Below, one piece after another: positions 42,381-54,481 of a DNA stretch of 64,000 nt; position 1 is the stretch's first letter, and each line of letters begins with the position of its first letter. Source of the stretch: Adiantum capillus-veneris (taxonomy: Eukaryota; Streptophyta; Polypodiopsida; Polypodiales; Pteridaceae); NCBI GenBank assembly GCA_014529385.2, contig CM043971.1:87496840-87560839 (forward strand), in the 5' to 3' direction. The notes below the pieces were generated by a model that was not told the origin of the DNA, ran no database searches, and was given only the letters and a program-made list of their open reading frames with translations. The position numbers and the translations under genes were made by a program.

Positions 42381-45300
42381 GCAAGATGCTCTAATTCTCT
42401 CATTAGACAATGTGTCTAATTCCTAGATAGTAGATTCCGGGGCTTCATTCCATGCGACACCACACAAGCAACATTTCCAAGATTACACCAAAGGTAATTT
42501 TGGGTATGTATACTTGAGAGATGATGAAGCTTGTGAGATTGTCGGTAAAGGTATAGTTTCTGTGAAAACTACTAACGGAAATGAATGGAAGCTTAAAGAT
42601 GTTAGGCATGTTCCTTCTCTTCGGAAAAACTTGATCTCTATAGGACAATTGGATGATGAAGGTCACAACATTGCATTCGGAAACAAACGATGGAAGATCT
42701 CAAAGGCATCTTTGGTGGTTTCCAAGGGAGAAAAGGTCGGTACACTTTACTTGTGTACTACGAGGACGCAACCTTCAGCTTGTGCAACAACTATAGAAGT
42801 TGACAGTGTAGTGTGGCACTACTGGCTTGGGCATATGAGTGAAAAAGGAATGCAAATACTTCAAACAAAGAAGCTTTTGCCAGGTTTGAAAGCAATGACT
42901 TAAAGTTTTGTGAAGATTGTGTTTATGGTAAACAAAAGAGCGTAAAATTTCAAAAATCAGGAAATGAAAGAACAAATAAAAAACTTGAGTTGGTTCATTC
43001 TGATGTTTGGGGTCCTGCAAGTACACCATCACTTGGTGGCTCATTGTACTATGTAACATTCATAGACGATGCGACTAGAAAAACATGGGTTTATGTCATG
43101 AAGAATAAGTTCGATGTATTTTCCATATTTCAAAGGTGGAAATCCTTTGTGGAGAATGAAATAGGTACCAAGGTTAAATGCCTCATATCCGAAAATGGAG
43201 GCGAATATTGTGGCCAAGCTTTTGAAAGCTTTTGTGCTAGCAATGGCAATTGGAGGCAAAGGACAACCCCAAGGACACCTCAACAAAATGGGATTTTGGA
43301 AAGGATGAACATGACAATCATGGAGGGAGCATGAAGCATGCGGCTACATGCAGGCCTACCGCTTGAGCTTTGGGCAGAAGCTATAAGTACGTCTGTGTAC
43401 TTAATCAATCGGTCACCCTCAATGGCATTGGATGGGGGAGTTCCAGAAAAGGCATGGACAGGTAAACCGGTGAATTATGCATTTCTCAAAGTGTTTGGGT
43501 GTGAGGCTTTCATGCACATAGATAGAAGCCTAAGATCAAAGCTAGATGCAAAGTCCAAAAAGTGTTTCTTCATTGGCTATGGAGAAGGTGACTTTGGGTA
43601 TCGCCTACGGAATCCTGAAGATGGTAAAATCTTAAGGAGTAGAGATGTAATTTTTAATGAACAAAATATGTACAAAGATTACTTGGAAAGAAAACAAACA
43701 AAATAAATAGGTGATGAGTACATGGAGCTTGAGGACGATGAAGACTCAAGGACTGCAACCGGTGACGATGTGCAACAACGTCAACCAAATGAGGAGCCTC
43801 AACCTATTCCTCAAAGATCTAAAAGAGCAAGTAGACCTCCAAAAAGGTTTGTTCCTTCCTTCAACCATCTCTTGATCTCATTCTAGAGAGCCAGAATCAT
43901 ATGAAGAAGCTATGCAACATGAATCCAAAGAAGAATGGACAAAGATCATGCAAGTGGAGATGGACTCACTACATCGCAACCAAACATGGAAGTTAGTTGA
44001 GTTGTCTAAAGGTAAGTGAGCACTTCAAAACAAATGGGTGTACAAGCTGAAGGAAGAAGAAGGTGGGAAGAAAAGGTACAAGTCTAGGCTTGTGGTAAAA
44101 GGGTTTTCTCAAAAGAAAGGTATTGACTTCAATGAAATATTTTCTCATGTTGTAAAAATGAACTCAATTAAGCTTGTCTTAAGCCTTGTGGCTACTCATG
44201 ATCTAAATCTCGAGCAAATGGATGTAAATACGGCATTCCCTCACGGTGACTTAGAGGAGGAAATTTACATGCTTCAACCAAAGGGGTATGAAGTAAAAGG
44301 TAAGGAGAAACTGGTTTGCAGATTAAAGAAGAGCTTATATGGTTTAAAGAAAGCATCAAGACAATGGTACTTGAAGTTCGATCGATGGATGTTGGATCAT
44401 GGATTCACAAGATGCAACTCGGATCACTGCATCTACACAAAGAATTTGAGAGATGGGAAGTTCATCATCCTAATATTGTATGTTGATGACATGCTGATTG
44501 CAAGTGCTAACATGCAGGACATCAAAGACCTAAAAGAGGACCTGTCTAAATCTTTTTCAATGAAAGATTTAGGTGTTGCATAGAGGATACTTGGTATGAA
44601 GATATCAAGGGACAGGACGAAGAAGACAATAAAGCTATCTCCAGAGGATTACATCAAGAAGGTACTAGAAAGGTTTGCAATGCAAAATGCAAAAATGGTT
44701 TCTACACCTTTGGCTGGTCACTTTAACTAACCAAGGATATGTGTCCAAAGACACGAGAGGAGATAGCCTATATGTCTAAAGTTCCATATGCTACAGCGGT
44801 AGGTTCTCTAATGTATGCTATGGTCTGGACAAGGCGAAACATTGCACATGCAATGGGAGTTGTGAGTAGGTTCATGGACAACCTAGGTAAAGAGCATTAG
44901 CAAGCTATGAAGTGGATACTTAGGTATCTAAAAGGGACAACAACAAATGCTTTGTATTTTGGAGGAACTAATATTTTTCTAGAAGGGTATGCTGATGCAG
45001 ATATGGCAGGTGACAAAGATACTCGAAGGAGCACTACTGGCTATGTATTCACGGTTGGAGGCACAGCAGTAAGCTGGGCTTCAAAGCTCCAGAAAGTGGT
45101 ATCACTTTCTACCACGGAAGCAGAGTATGTAGCAATGACGGAGGCAAGCAAAGAAATTCTGTGGCTTCACAGATTCTTAGAAGAGTTTGGATTCAAACAA
45201 GACAATTGTGTCTTGTACAGTGATAGCCAAAGCGCTATCCATCTTGCAAAGAACTCAGCCTTTCATTCAAGGACAAAGCACATTGAGGTGAGATATCACT

Positions 45301-45440
45301 TCATACGCACTCTTTTGGAAGAGGGACATCTAAAGCTAGGAAAGGTGCATACAAGTGAAAATCCTGCAGACATGTTTACAAAGGTGGTCAACAAGGAGAA
45401 GTTGAGCTTTTGCTCATCTTCAATCGGCATTCAAGGATAA
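42381..45440 (+). pseudogene. Copia pol: protease, integrase, RT and RNase H remnants
   Basis: Protease VDSGASFHATP at about 42431, preceded by a stop. GAG-pre-integrase VWHYWLGHMSEKGM at about 42810; stop at 42901. Integrase core 42990-43334: VHSDVWGPAS (D), FIDDATRKTWVY, LISENGGEY (the second catalytic D position is N or lost here), and QQNGILERMN (E). A stop at 43333 splits it from 43338-43706 (LPLELWAEAI, VFGCEAF). RT 44038-44583: YKSRLVVKGFSQKKGIDF, DVNTAFPHGDLEEEIYM, LYGLKKASRQWY and ILYVDDMLIASA (YVDD intact). RNase H 44907-45440: GYADADMAGDKDTRRSTTGY, LSTTEAEYVAM, YSDSQSAIHLAKN. Multiple nonsense codons and frameshifts. Confidence 0.9.
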
Positions 45441-45500
45441 GAAGCCAGAATGGAAAACAGTCACAGGTTTGGTTTGGAGATCAGTCTCCAAGTGGGAGAT

Positions 45501-46085
45501 TGTTAAGTATGGAGCCTGATTTACCCTTGTAATTTTCAGTGGTAAAAGCGCACATTTGTAAGGCCCCCATTATGAAGAGAAGCCATTGTTCGTGAAGGAA
45601 AATCACTCGCTAAAAACCAAAATGTTCACGGCGGCCAAAAATCAGAGGCAACTTTAGGGATATTATGGCAGGACGGCGGCGGAAAAGTGGTCGGAAAACA
45701 ACCGTCGGTTGGCCGCTGGGCGGTAGTCAATGGCCGGTGGTCGGAAGTCAATGGCCGGTGGCCGAATTCAAAAGCGGACTTGTCTTCTCAAGGGCAGCCA
45801 CACATGGGCGGATTGGAGGGTCCGATTTGGACTTATCTACACAAGGGCGGCTACACATGGGTGCCTCTCATGAGAGAGGGCAGCCCTTTTGGCCTATAAA
45901 AGGAGGCCATTTCTACACACATTTCATAGTTTGTGAAGTTGATGCAACAAGGTGAGTGTGAGGTGGTGAGAGTGAAGCAAGGCGGGAGCTCCATTAAGGG
46001 TATAATCCCTTTGTAAACTACTTCTTGTTTTGAAGTAATAAAGCTATTGAGTGGCTGCTTTCCCATGGACGTAGCCCACATTGTG

Positions 46086-46144
<59 letters not shown>

Positions 46145-46228
46145 CTATAATCTTGTGTATGTAAATCTGTCTCTCTCCATTAAGTAATCTACTCAATTAT
46201 CTATTTAGCTACGTCCTATTTCCTAATA
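45501..46228 (+). repeat. Copia 3' LTR (nested element)
   Basis: From TGTTAAGTATGGAGCC to TTTCCTAATA, i.e. the terminal CA is changed to TA, directly preceded by the polypurine tract AAGTGGGAGAT. Shorter than the 5' LTR by 47 bp owing to fewer GGCCGGTGGCC units and other indels. Contains TATAAAA at 45895 and (CT)n at 46090-46141. Confidence 0.92.
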
Positions 46229-46335
46229 GCCGAGTGGTGCCCCATAGTGTGTGTGTGTGTGTGTGTGTGTGTGTATCATCCCAAGAGTGTGTGTTGAGTG
46301 ATTATAGAGACGTGTGTGTTTCCATCCTGCTCACA
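46229..46335 (+). repeat. Gypsy 3' LTR, part 2
   Basis: Starts with the duplicated GCCGA and continues AGTGGTGCCCCATAGTG to CTGCTCACA, matching the last 125 bp of the Gypsy 5' LTR (33219-33311 region), with a longer (GT)n run at 46249-46274. Confidence 0.88.
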
Positions 46336-46990
46336 ACGGGCTGCGAGTAGTGCGGCCAGTTTTGTAGCCGTTTTCGCGCAGCGCCTTTTGAGGCGAGGCA
46401 AGAGGCTAGGGATGAGAGAAATTCATCTTGACGGCAGCAGGCCGTAGGGCTCAGTCGCAAAGCAGTGACGCATCACTTGGGTGTGTGAGCCAAGCCAGCT
46501 TAGCCACGCAAATGGGGCCGGTAGGTGGGAGTTAGCGACAAAGGCGCTCGGTGAGTTAGCATGCGACAAGAGTACCAAGCCGCCAATGGCACCCATGTAC
46601 AACACGAGTCTGTGTGTGTTTTGTCTTCATTGCACTCAGTAGGAGGATTTGTGTTGTATTTTTTTAGTATTTTGTATTTTTAAAGACCTACTCATGGGAG
46701 GGTTCCCACACTAGCGTCACGAACATTTGTGTGTTTTTAGAGCTTGTGCCCTTGGCCAGTACCAAAAGAGATTGAGATTGTGTGCCATATGCTATGGCCA
46801 TCTAGTGGGAGAGACAGGGAAAGTGTCTTAAATCAAAAGTTATTCAAGACTTTGGGGTAGGCTCCTTTTGTGTGTTGGTTATTGAAGACAAGCTCATATG
46901 TCTGAGTGTAAGACGGAATTCTCATGCATGTGAGTGTCAACAACATCTTTGGCCACATTTGTTTAGTAACTGAAGTTGATATTACATGTA
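46336..46990. other. Intergenic spacer between Gypsy and minus-strand Copia
   Basis: No gene. The first 300 bp are GC-richer than the surroundings; a short minus-strand frame at 46423-46605 is not recognised. The text CTACTCATGGGAGGGTTCCC near 46688 looks like retroelement leader or LTR material but has no match in the window. Confidence 0.4.
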
Positions 46991-46995
46991 AGCTT
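46991..46995. repeat. Target site duplication AGCTT (left) of minus-strand Copia
   Basis: AGCTT precedes the LTR at 46996 and recurs at 52143-52147 after the other LTR. Confidence 0.92.
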
Positions 46996-47222
46996 TGTTG
47001 GAATTAGGGTTGCAGAGAAACACACACAGCTTGGAGAAGACGAAGGCAGCTCAAGGCACACAATAGAGAGTGTGTTACTTAGTGTGCAATGGAAAGATAG
47101 ATAGCCCTAGAGTGATGGGCGTATATACAATGCAAGGGGAAAAAAACCTCCTAAAGAGGGAAAAAATGCCCCGGCGGTCCTAGTGTGTTCACACACATCA
47201 CTACCACATGTATATGGTAACA
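46996..47222 (-). repeat. Copia LTR (3' LTR in element orientation)
   Basis: On the plus strand TGTTGGAATTAGGG...TATGGTAACA; TGTT/AACA inverted termini. Nearly identical to 51916-52142. Confidence 0.93.
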
Positions 47223-50200
47223 AATCCCCCCTGGAGTGATGCGGTGAACGAGAGCTGGCACATGAGTAAAGGGAAGTGCCATGCCCTGAGGACAGGATCA
47301 TTCCACAAAGGGGAGTAAGCCCAAAGCTTTGCGGAAAGCTTCAAGCTTCTCACAAGACAATGCCTTTGTGAAAAGATCTGCAAGGTTGTCCTATGTTGGC
47401 ACATAAGCCAAGCTGATCTCTCCTGTTGAGAGCCTCTCCCTGACATAGTGGTAATGCACCTCAATGTGCTTTGTGCGAGCATGAAAAACTGGGTTCCTCG
47501 CAACTGCCAATGCGCTCTGACTGTCAGTGTAGATAGTGTTGGCAGTGTCCTGTCCAACACCCAAATTAGCCATAAGGCGTCTGAGCCATAAACACTCAAC
47601 CGTAGCTGTGAAGACTGCCCTGTACTCAGCCTCACAACTCGAAGTGGCCACAGTAGGTTGCTTCTTGCTCAACCATGATATACATGAACTTCCAAGCATG
47701 AAACAAAAACCTGATGTGGACACTCGCGTGTCAAAACGACCAGCCCAATCTGAGTCCGAAAAAGCATGTAAGTCTGGTGGCAATGATCCCCCCTTGGGAT
47801 AAAACAAGCCAAGATGTAAAGTGCCACTAAGGTAACGGAAAATCCTCTTGACAGCCTGCCAATGCTTAGACCCTGGGCTATGCATAAATCTGCTGACCTG
47901 TGAGACTGCAAACTGAATATCCGGCCTCCTGTTGCATACATAAATGAGGCAGCCAACAGTAGTTTGGTAAAGAGTGACATCAGGACGATCGCCGGCATCA
48001 TATAGACTCAGGTTCAATCCTGTTTCCATGGGAGTGGCAATAGGTTTGCAATCCTCAAGTCCAAACTTACATAGCAATGTCTCTATGTAACTTTTCTGAC
48101 ACAAGGCAATACCACCATCGCACTGCTTAAACTGTATACCCAAGTAATGATGCAACAGCCCCAAATCTTTCATCTTGAAAGTAGCATTCAAATCAGCCTT
48201 AAATTCAGCAATATGTCTCTCATTTGGTCCAGTGATTAGCAAATCATCAACATAAAGAACCACGATGAGAAATACATCACCCTCACGCTTTACATACAAT
48301 GTGCTTTCTGTTGGACTATTACGAAAGCCTTGTTTGACCAAATGAGTGTCAACTTTCTCATACCAAGCACGAGGAGATTGCTTCAACCCATACAAATCCT
48401 TGTTACATTTGCACACTTTGTCCTCTTGTCCTTTTATGACAAAACCGCGAGGCTGCGTTACATAAACTTCCTCAAATATGTCACCATTCAAGAAAGCAGT
48501 AACAATGTCTGATTGATGTACATCCCAACCAAAATGAGCTGCCAATGCACATAGAAAACGCATAGTAGTCATACGACAAGTGGGAGCAAAAGTCTCTTCC
48601 TCATAATCTATGCCTTTTTGCTGTGCATAACCCTTTGCAACAAGTCGAGCCTTATGGCGATCGATCTCACCATCCGGGTTGTGTTTTAACTTGTAAACCC
48701 ACTTTGTACCAATGGCCTTTGTGCCAGGAGGCAAATCACATAAAGTCCATGTGTCATTTTCTATAAGTGCATCATATTCTGATTGCATGGCAGCCATCCA
48801 ATTTTCTGAATTCTGTGCTTCATCAAAAGACAGAGGCTCCTCAACATCATGTAAACTGGACACAGCCAAAGCATAACAATCTGATGCATAAGATGCATGG
48901 CGAGAGCCTGAACGAGTATGACTAGACAAAGGTGCATCCAATTTACTGTCACGCAAAGTGTGCACCAGCCATTTTGGCATACCTCTAGCCTGGTCATTTT
49001 CAGCCCTTTCCTCATCAAATACATCATGTACATCTACATCAGTAATAGGCTGATCTGTAAGATTTTCAAAAACCCCCATAGGCTGTACATTGGTCTCATT
49101 GGAAATTACATTTGTATTTCCACCACTGAAAAGAGGCAACAAAGTGTCATAAATGTCATGTGAGCTTACATTAGTGTCTCTAGTACATGACAGCAAGGGC
49201 TGAACAGAATCTTCCACAAACACTACATCCCGTGAAACCAGAATACGTTTTGTTTGCGGATGATACAACCTGTAACCTTTTCTTTTAGCACTATAACCAA
49301 CAAAAATACATTTGACAGCCTTATCATCCAATTTTCTGCGCTGCACTTGTGGCACCAAAGCATATGGCAAACAGCCAAAAACACGCATGTGCTCAATAAA
49401 AGGCTTTCTATCATGCCATGCTTCATATGGAGTAAAAGACTGCAAAGCTTTTGTAGGACACCTGTTAAGTACATAAGCGGCACACATGATGGCCTCAAGC
49501 CAAAAAGAATGCGGCAAAGCTTGACTTTTGACCATACATCGTGCCATTTCCGTCAGTGACCTGTTTTTTCTTTCAGCAACACCATTTTGCTGAGGTGTAT
49601 AAGGCACTGTACATTGGTGTTTTATCCCACGACTAGCCAAAAATGCATTAAATTCATGATACGTGTCTCCCCCCCTCGATCTGAACGGAGGGTGCCCATA
49701 GTACATTTCGAGACATTTTCAGCCATAGCTAGAAATTTCTTGAAGCACATAAAAACTTCGGACTTCGCTTCAAGCGGGAATACCCATGCATGCCTGGAGT
49801 AATCATCAATGTAAGTCACGAAGTACAGGTAATTGCCCAAGGACTGAGTTTGCATGGGCCCACAAACATCACTATGCACAAGCTGTACCCTGCATGTGGC
49901 TCAAACTGAACCATCCTTTGGAAACATAGAACGCTGCATCTTACCTAAAATACAGCCTTCACAAACATGTTTGACAGGTGCTTCAAGAGGCGGCAAAGAA
50001 TCAACCATATCAGATTTCTGCAAACGCAGCAAACTGGCAAAATTCAGATGACCAAAACGTGCATGCCAAAGTTTTGCATCTGAAATAGCCCTTGAATTTG
50101 CAACAGCATTTGCAAAATTTTGTCCACACTTGTCATACAAAGTGAGCTTATACAGCCCACGGCACAAAAGGCCAGATGCAACAATTTCATCACCAAAACT

Positions 50201-50521
50201 AAGATCATGAACTGTACATCTGTCATCCACAAATTTGACTACAAGTCCAAGTCTAGCAAGTGCGGATACAGACAAGAGATTCTTCTTGATCACAGGTACA
50301 TAAAGTGCATCAACAAGTGTGAAAGAACTTCCATTAGCAGCAGTGAGCACAATATTTCCAACTCCCTGAACTGGATAAGAGGCGTTTTTGGCACAAGTGA
50401 CTGAATTCCCATGAGGGACAGACTCGAGAGAGGTAAACAATTCACGATGTGAGGTAATGTGCTTTGTAGCACCACTGTCGAAATACCACACATGTGAATC
50501 TGCAGCAATTGACAAAAGCAT
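47223..50521 (-). pseudogene. Copia pol: protease, integrase, RT, RNase H, nearly intact
   Basis: On the minus strand. 50521-49901: WYFDSGATKHITSHRELF protease active site, then the GAG-pre-integrase KLWHARFGHLNFASLL and CEGCILGKM zinc region. A TGA near 49900 is followed in frame by MHSDVCGPMQTQSLGN (integrase first D), then RSDRGGE (second D). A one-base shift in a 7-C run leads into the 771-codon frame 49706-47391: PYTPQQNGVAERKNRS (catalytic E), the RT with KARLVAKGYAQQKGIDYEE, IVTAFLNGDIFEEVYV, LYGLKQSPRAWYEKV and VLYVDDLLITGP, and RNase H with FSDSDWAGRFDTRVSTSG, SSCEAEYRAV and YTDSQSALAVARN. A TAG near 47391 interrupts the final DNLADLFTKAL motif. All catalytic boxes seen are canonical. 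Confidence 0.92.
47225..47233 (-). promoter_or_regulatory. Copia polypurine tract
   Basis: On the minus strand CTCCAGGGGGGATT abuts the 3' LTR start TGTTACC; purine-rich primer for plus-strand synthesis. Confidence 0.75.
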
Positions 50522-51588
50522 GCATCATGGACAGTAGGATTGTAAGTGCACTCTGCGCTAAATTCCCATTCTGCATCAACATCAGCAACACAGTCTCCTT
50601 TCACAGAAGACTCGACAATGGCTGCATTTGTAGTGGAACCATCATTTGCAGTGGAACCACCCTCTTTCTTCTTAGCCTCTTTGTCCTTCAACTTAGGACA
50701 CGACTTGATCAAGTGATCATTGGCTTTACAATAATGGCAATGCATCTTCTTTTTGCCCTTATCATTAGAATTGCCAGACGAAGTGCTGCCAGCAGAAGCA
50801 TTAGGAACAGAAATTTTGCCACTCGCAGCAGAACCATAAGAAGTGGCTGCATTACTGTTACCACCCTTTCTTTGAGAAGCAATAAAAGCCTGTTCAACTG
50901 CACGCTGCCTAGTCCTGTTTTTTCTAGAAAGTGACTCTTGCAACAGCAATGTGCATAATGCATCAAACTTGACAACTTCAGGATTTCCTTGGGTCATGAG
51001 TCTCCAAGTACTAGTAAAAGTCTGGTAGGAATCTGGTAAGGCATCAAGAACAGTCTGCACAAGGGAACTGTCCGAAATGACTTCACCTGCAGAAATGAGT
51101 TGCTCATTGATATCCTTGACACTAGCAAGGAAAGTGTCCATATCATCTTCCTCATGCATAATCTTCGACTCTAGCTCTTTACGCAGCAAAGCAATTTTAG
51201 CCTCATTGCGGCTTGCATAAAGACCTGCTAGAATATCCCAAGCCTGTTTTGCAGATTTTGCTGAACGGATGTGAGGAATAATGGTGCGCTTCACAGACAA
51301 CGCAATCAATGCATGAGCCTGTGCATCCTTAACATCCCAACGAGCTTGTTCTGCCGTATGCAAAACAACTCTAACAGCTGCAATCCTTGCAGCAAGACCT
51401 GCAACATCCTCAATATCGCCTACATCTTCAGAACCAGGACGTACATCAATGCCCTGCACAATGTTCCAGACACCTTTTGACACAAGAACATGTTGCATCA
51501 TATAAGCCCACATAGGGTAGTTGTCCCCATCCAACCTGTCCTCAGCAGCAAACATCTTGAACACATCTGTGTTGTTGTTGTCAGCCAT
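50521..51588 (-). CDS. Copia gag, open
   Basis: Gag polyprotein start on the minus strand: ATG at 51588 (MADNNNTDVFKMFAAEDRL), chosen because YPMWAYMMQHVLVSKGVW just after it is the standard Copia gag beginning and the longer frame upstream (from 51648) is leader. The core region includes RKELESKIMHEEDDMDTFL, and the zinc knuckle CHYCKANDHLIKSC lies near 50720. It forms the capsid and binds RNA. Continuous for about 355 codons to the frameshift near 50520, where protease should follow in the same frame as in most Copia elements. Intact as far as it goes. Confidence 0.88.
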
Positions 51589-51915
51589 GGTAAATGCTGC
51601 ACCTGATGTGAAAACTGCCCGAAAATAGGAGAAATGGAGCGGGAACATTCTGTGCTATATAGCACAAACCGTAGAAGACTATAAGGCACTTGTTATGTAG
51701 AAAACGGCACTGACAGAAATTCTGCATAAAATGACGAAATAGCCTGTGCAGTACTGCCTGTAGTGGAAACGGAGGCCGAAATGAGCCCAAATCAAAATTC
51801 TGAGCAGACCTACGAACGCTCGCCAAAGCTCACTGAAATCAAAGAAAGTGAGCAGGCGTGTGCTGGAGCAGCTGGCGACTAAGCCCGGGAGGACGTGACC
51901 TGCTCTGATACCAAT
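51589..51915 (-). promoter_or_regulatory. Copia leader with tRNA-Met primer binding site (51902-51913)
   Basis: The plus strand GCTCTGATACCA at 51902-51913 is the complement of TGGTATCAGAGC, two bases from the LTR edge: initiator tRNA-Met primer. The remaining leader of about 310 bases to the gag start contains no gene and would hold packaging signals. Confidence 0.88.
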
Positions 51916-52142
51916 TGTTGGAATTAGGGTTGCAGAGAAACACACACAGCTTGGAGAAGACGAAGGAAGCTCAAGGCACACAATAGAGAGTGTGTTACTT
52001 AGTGTGCAATGGAAAGATAGATAGCCCTAGAGTGATGGGCGTATATACAATGCACGGGGGAAAAAACCTTCTAAAGAGGGAAAAAATGCCCCAACGGTCC
52101 TAGTGTGTTCACACACATCACTACCACATGTATATGGTAACA
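51916..52142 (-). repeat. Copia LTR (5' LTR in element orientation)
   Basis: Plus strand TGTTGGAATT...GGTAACA, followed by AGCTT. Differs from 46996-47222 at a handful of sites (for example AACGG for GGCGG and CTTCT for CTCCT). Confidence 0.93.
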
Positions 52143-54477
52143 AGCTTGAACAATTGTAGCCATCAAAAGTGAAGTATTAACCGTTCTTTCCAACTTCCAT
52201 TGATCGTCCATTAATGAAAAACACACAAGGAAACTCAATTGCGTATTAGAATTGCACATTCACTTGATTCCTCAATCAAAGATGCAGAATCATCTACAAT
52301 TTGATACCTATTGCATTGCAATGCATAGTGCGCAAACAATTCAATTAGAAAACACATTCCTCAATTGAATCATCATGCAAGCTCAAAAATTAATGATGAC
52401 TATCGATCAAGCGCCATGACATACAAAAATGTAGAGCATAAATTCATCCCAATTGCAATTCCATAGTCTAACATCAATCATTGCAATCTTGATATGCTCA
52501 TATTCCATTGCTCTAATCATTCAAACCAAATTGGCTTGTCATTTTGGTATGTGAGGCGACACACACTTGATTTTGGCATTGGCAAATGCACATATCATTG
52601 AAATTCTTACCATTTCCAATCAAATAGTCATGCATAACAATGGTATTACATAAAATCATCCCCAATTGCATATCAATTGAGTCATCAACGATGCACACAT
52701 CAATCTTTTGGTGGTCTACTAATCATCACAATTGGTGACCGAGACCAATCATTCATCCTCAATTTGTATACCTAATGCCATTGAGTAGACACACACCCAA
52801 ATTTAGACCAAAATTATACACCAAAAATTTATCAATTTCACATAAGCCATGCTCAAATTGCACACTTGATCAAGCATAAGTGAATGCATGCATGCTCAAT
52901 TTCTAAAAAAGTAGCACTATTTTTACCCAATCAAGCAATGCACACACTCAAAAATTAAGCACAAAAATCAAATTTGGCTCAATTGGCAATGCATTTAGGG
53001 TCATACCTAATGATTGCACACACTTTTTATGCACATTTCACAATCAAAAATCATTTGAATGCCCCTATTGACCATCAATCATTGAAAATCAAGTGGTCTT
53101 GGATGGGCACAAACACTCAAATGTTGCCCAAATTTTTGGCAATTAGGCTTATCCAATGATTGAATTAGCATAATATACACATCAATTACATGATTTCACA
53201 TTCATAAATTATCAATTCCATCAATTTTTATGCATGCACACACTCAAGATTGCACACACACTGAATTTTTTGACAGGTTTTTCCCTCTTTGGTGCATTAC
53301 AACACATACAATGGTTTTTATGCACACACATGAATTCTTGATGAGAATTAAGCATTATCCTGATACACACAAAGTTCATTAGTCAAAATTGACCATCAAT
53401 TTCATTCCAAGTGAATCAAATTAGGTGTAAAGTGTAGGTCAATTGATTTACACACCTAATTTTAGCAAATAATCAGCACACACTGAAATCAAATTAACCA
53501 CCCAAAAATTGAAGGGAGTAGGTCAATGCATTTTTAATCAATTGCATCCAAGATAATCCTTGCTCCACGGGACGATTCCATCATGCACACACATGTGTGA
53601 CTCTTCCAAATTAGCCCAAAAATTGACCATTGTGTAGGTCAAAAATCAAACACTCAAATCATCAAATTAGACATGGATTAACACAATTAACTTGATAAGA
53701 ATATTGATTCCACCTCTTGCAAGGGGATTGAACGTACAGTACACTTCAAATGTTAGTGGTTAGGTTATCAAGGTTAGGCAAAAATTAGTAAAAATTAATA
53801 TGGAATTAGTACAATTAGCATGGAAATGAAGCAAAATTAGCAAGGGTTAGTATGAAATTAGTGAAATTGGGGGTTTGGGGTATTCATAACTCAACAATTA
53901 GCTTCAATTACTTGCATAACATCATCAAATCAAACCAAAATTGAGCTACACACACTCAAAAACCAATGAAAATAGGAATGAATTTACTCTATTCTAAACA
54001 TCATATACTCACTAGCTTAGGTTATCAATCCCCGGCAGCAGTGCCAGATATTGGGAGGCGTGGTAGCAACGACCTAATCGCAACCCACACAAAATTATCA
54101 AATCCATGGATCGGCAACCCAGCTAGGGCATGGAAGCACGAGCATTGGATGAATAGAAATAGAGGATTCAAGAGAATACCTCACCAATGCAAGTAGAGAT
54201 TAGCCATGGCAAGACTAACTCTAATCATACTCTAATCACTAATCAATCAACTCCTACACACATCAAGCCCACCGAAGTCCGACTTACCATAGACTAGAAA
54301 CCCCAAGCACACTAATGATAAGCGCACACTAATTGCATTGGTGTTGGCCTCTCCAATCACCACATGCCAATCATGGCACTTCATCAATAGCTACACATAC
54401 TAGGTGAATGGTGCTAGAGTTTCATAAAACCTATCCACACATAAGCAAACCATAGGGTACACACACTAATTACAAGA
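52143..54477. other. AT-rich intergenic DNA
   Basis: Begins with the right-hand AGCTT duplication. No gene is recognised. Rich in loosely repeated words such as CACACACTCAAAA, ATCAATT and CATGCAC; repeated TTGCAATC/CAATTGCAAT words suggest an old satellite-like or LTR origin. A 76-codon frame at 53966-54196 lacks features. Confidence 0.5.
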
Positions 54478-54481
54478 TTAA

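Larger units (their letters stand above)
40719..46228 (+). mobile_element. Ty1/Copia element nested in the Gypsy 3' LTR, 5.5 kb, coding region degenerate
   Basis: Plus-strand Copia with 5' LTR 40719-41493, PBS 41496-41507, gag and pol remnants 41567-45440, polypurine tract AAGTGGGAGA just before 45501, and 3' LTR 45501-46228. TSD GCCGA. Domain order gag, protease, integrase, RT, RNase H. The LTRs differ in length (775 vs 728 bp) mainly by copies of a GGCCGGTGGCC-type repeat. At least six stops or frameshifts disable it. It must be younger than the Gypsy element in which it sits. Confidence 0.93.
32168..46335 (+). mobile_element. Ty3/Gypsy LTR retrotransposon with dual RNase H, interrupted by a nested Copia
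   Basis: Plus-strand Gypsy element: 5' LTR 32168-33311, internal region 33312-39660, 3' LTR 39661-40718 continued at 46229-46335 after a nested Copia element. Both LTRs begin TGTTAGGAGTTT and end CTCACA. Domain order gag, protease, RT, RNase H, second (aRNH-type) RNase H, integrase places it near the plant Tat/Ogre/Retand branch. Coding regions carry many stops and frameshifts, so it is dead. The flanking 5-mers (GATGG left, ACGGG right) do not form a clear target duplication, which may reflect mutation or inter-element recombination. Confidence 0.88.
46996..52142 (-). mobile_element. Ty1/Copia element, 5147 bp, structurally complete, few coding lesions
   Basis: Minus-strand Copia with 227-bp LTRs at 46996-47222 (3' in its own sense) and 51916-52142 (5'), TSD AGCTT, primer site at 51902-51913, and a polypurine tract at about 47225-47233. 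The gag starts at 51588. The polyprotein is nearly open; I count about four lesions: a frameshift near 50520, a TGA near 49900, a one-base shift in a 7-C run at 49669-49675, and a TAG near 47391. The LTRs differ by only about six or seven positions. It is the youngest-looking retroelement in the window, and a related 3' end lies at 62283-62620. Confidence 0.94.

Noticed and set aside
32168-46335. Five-base target duplication for the Gypsy element
   Set aside because: Flanks GATGG and ACGGG do not match; I do not claim a TSD.
46423-46605. Minus-strand 60-codon frame as a gene
   Set aside because: No motif, no supporting splice or regulatory context.
50290-50520. Programmed frameshift between gag and pol in the minus-strand Copia
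   Set aside because: Copia elements usually encode gag-pol in one frame, and no slippery site is evident; a simple indel is more likely.
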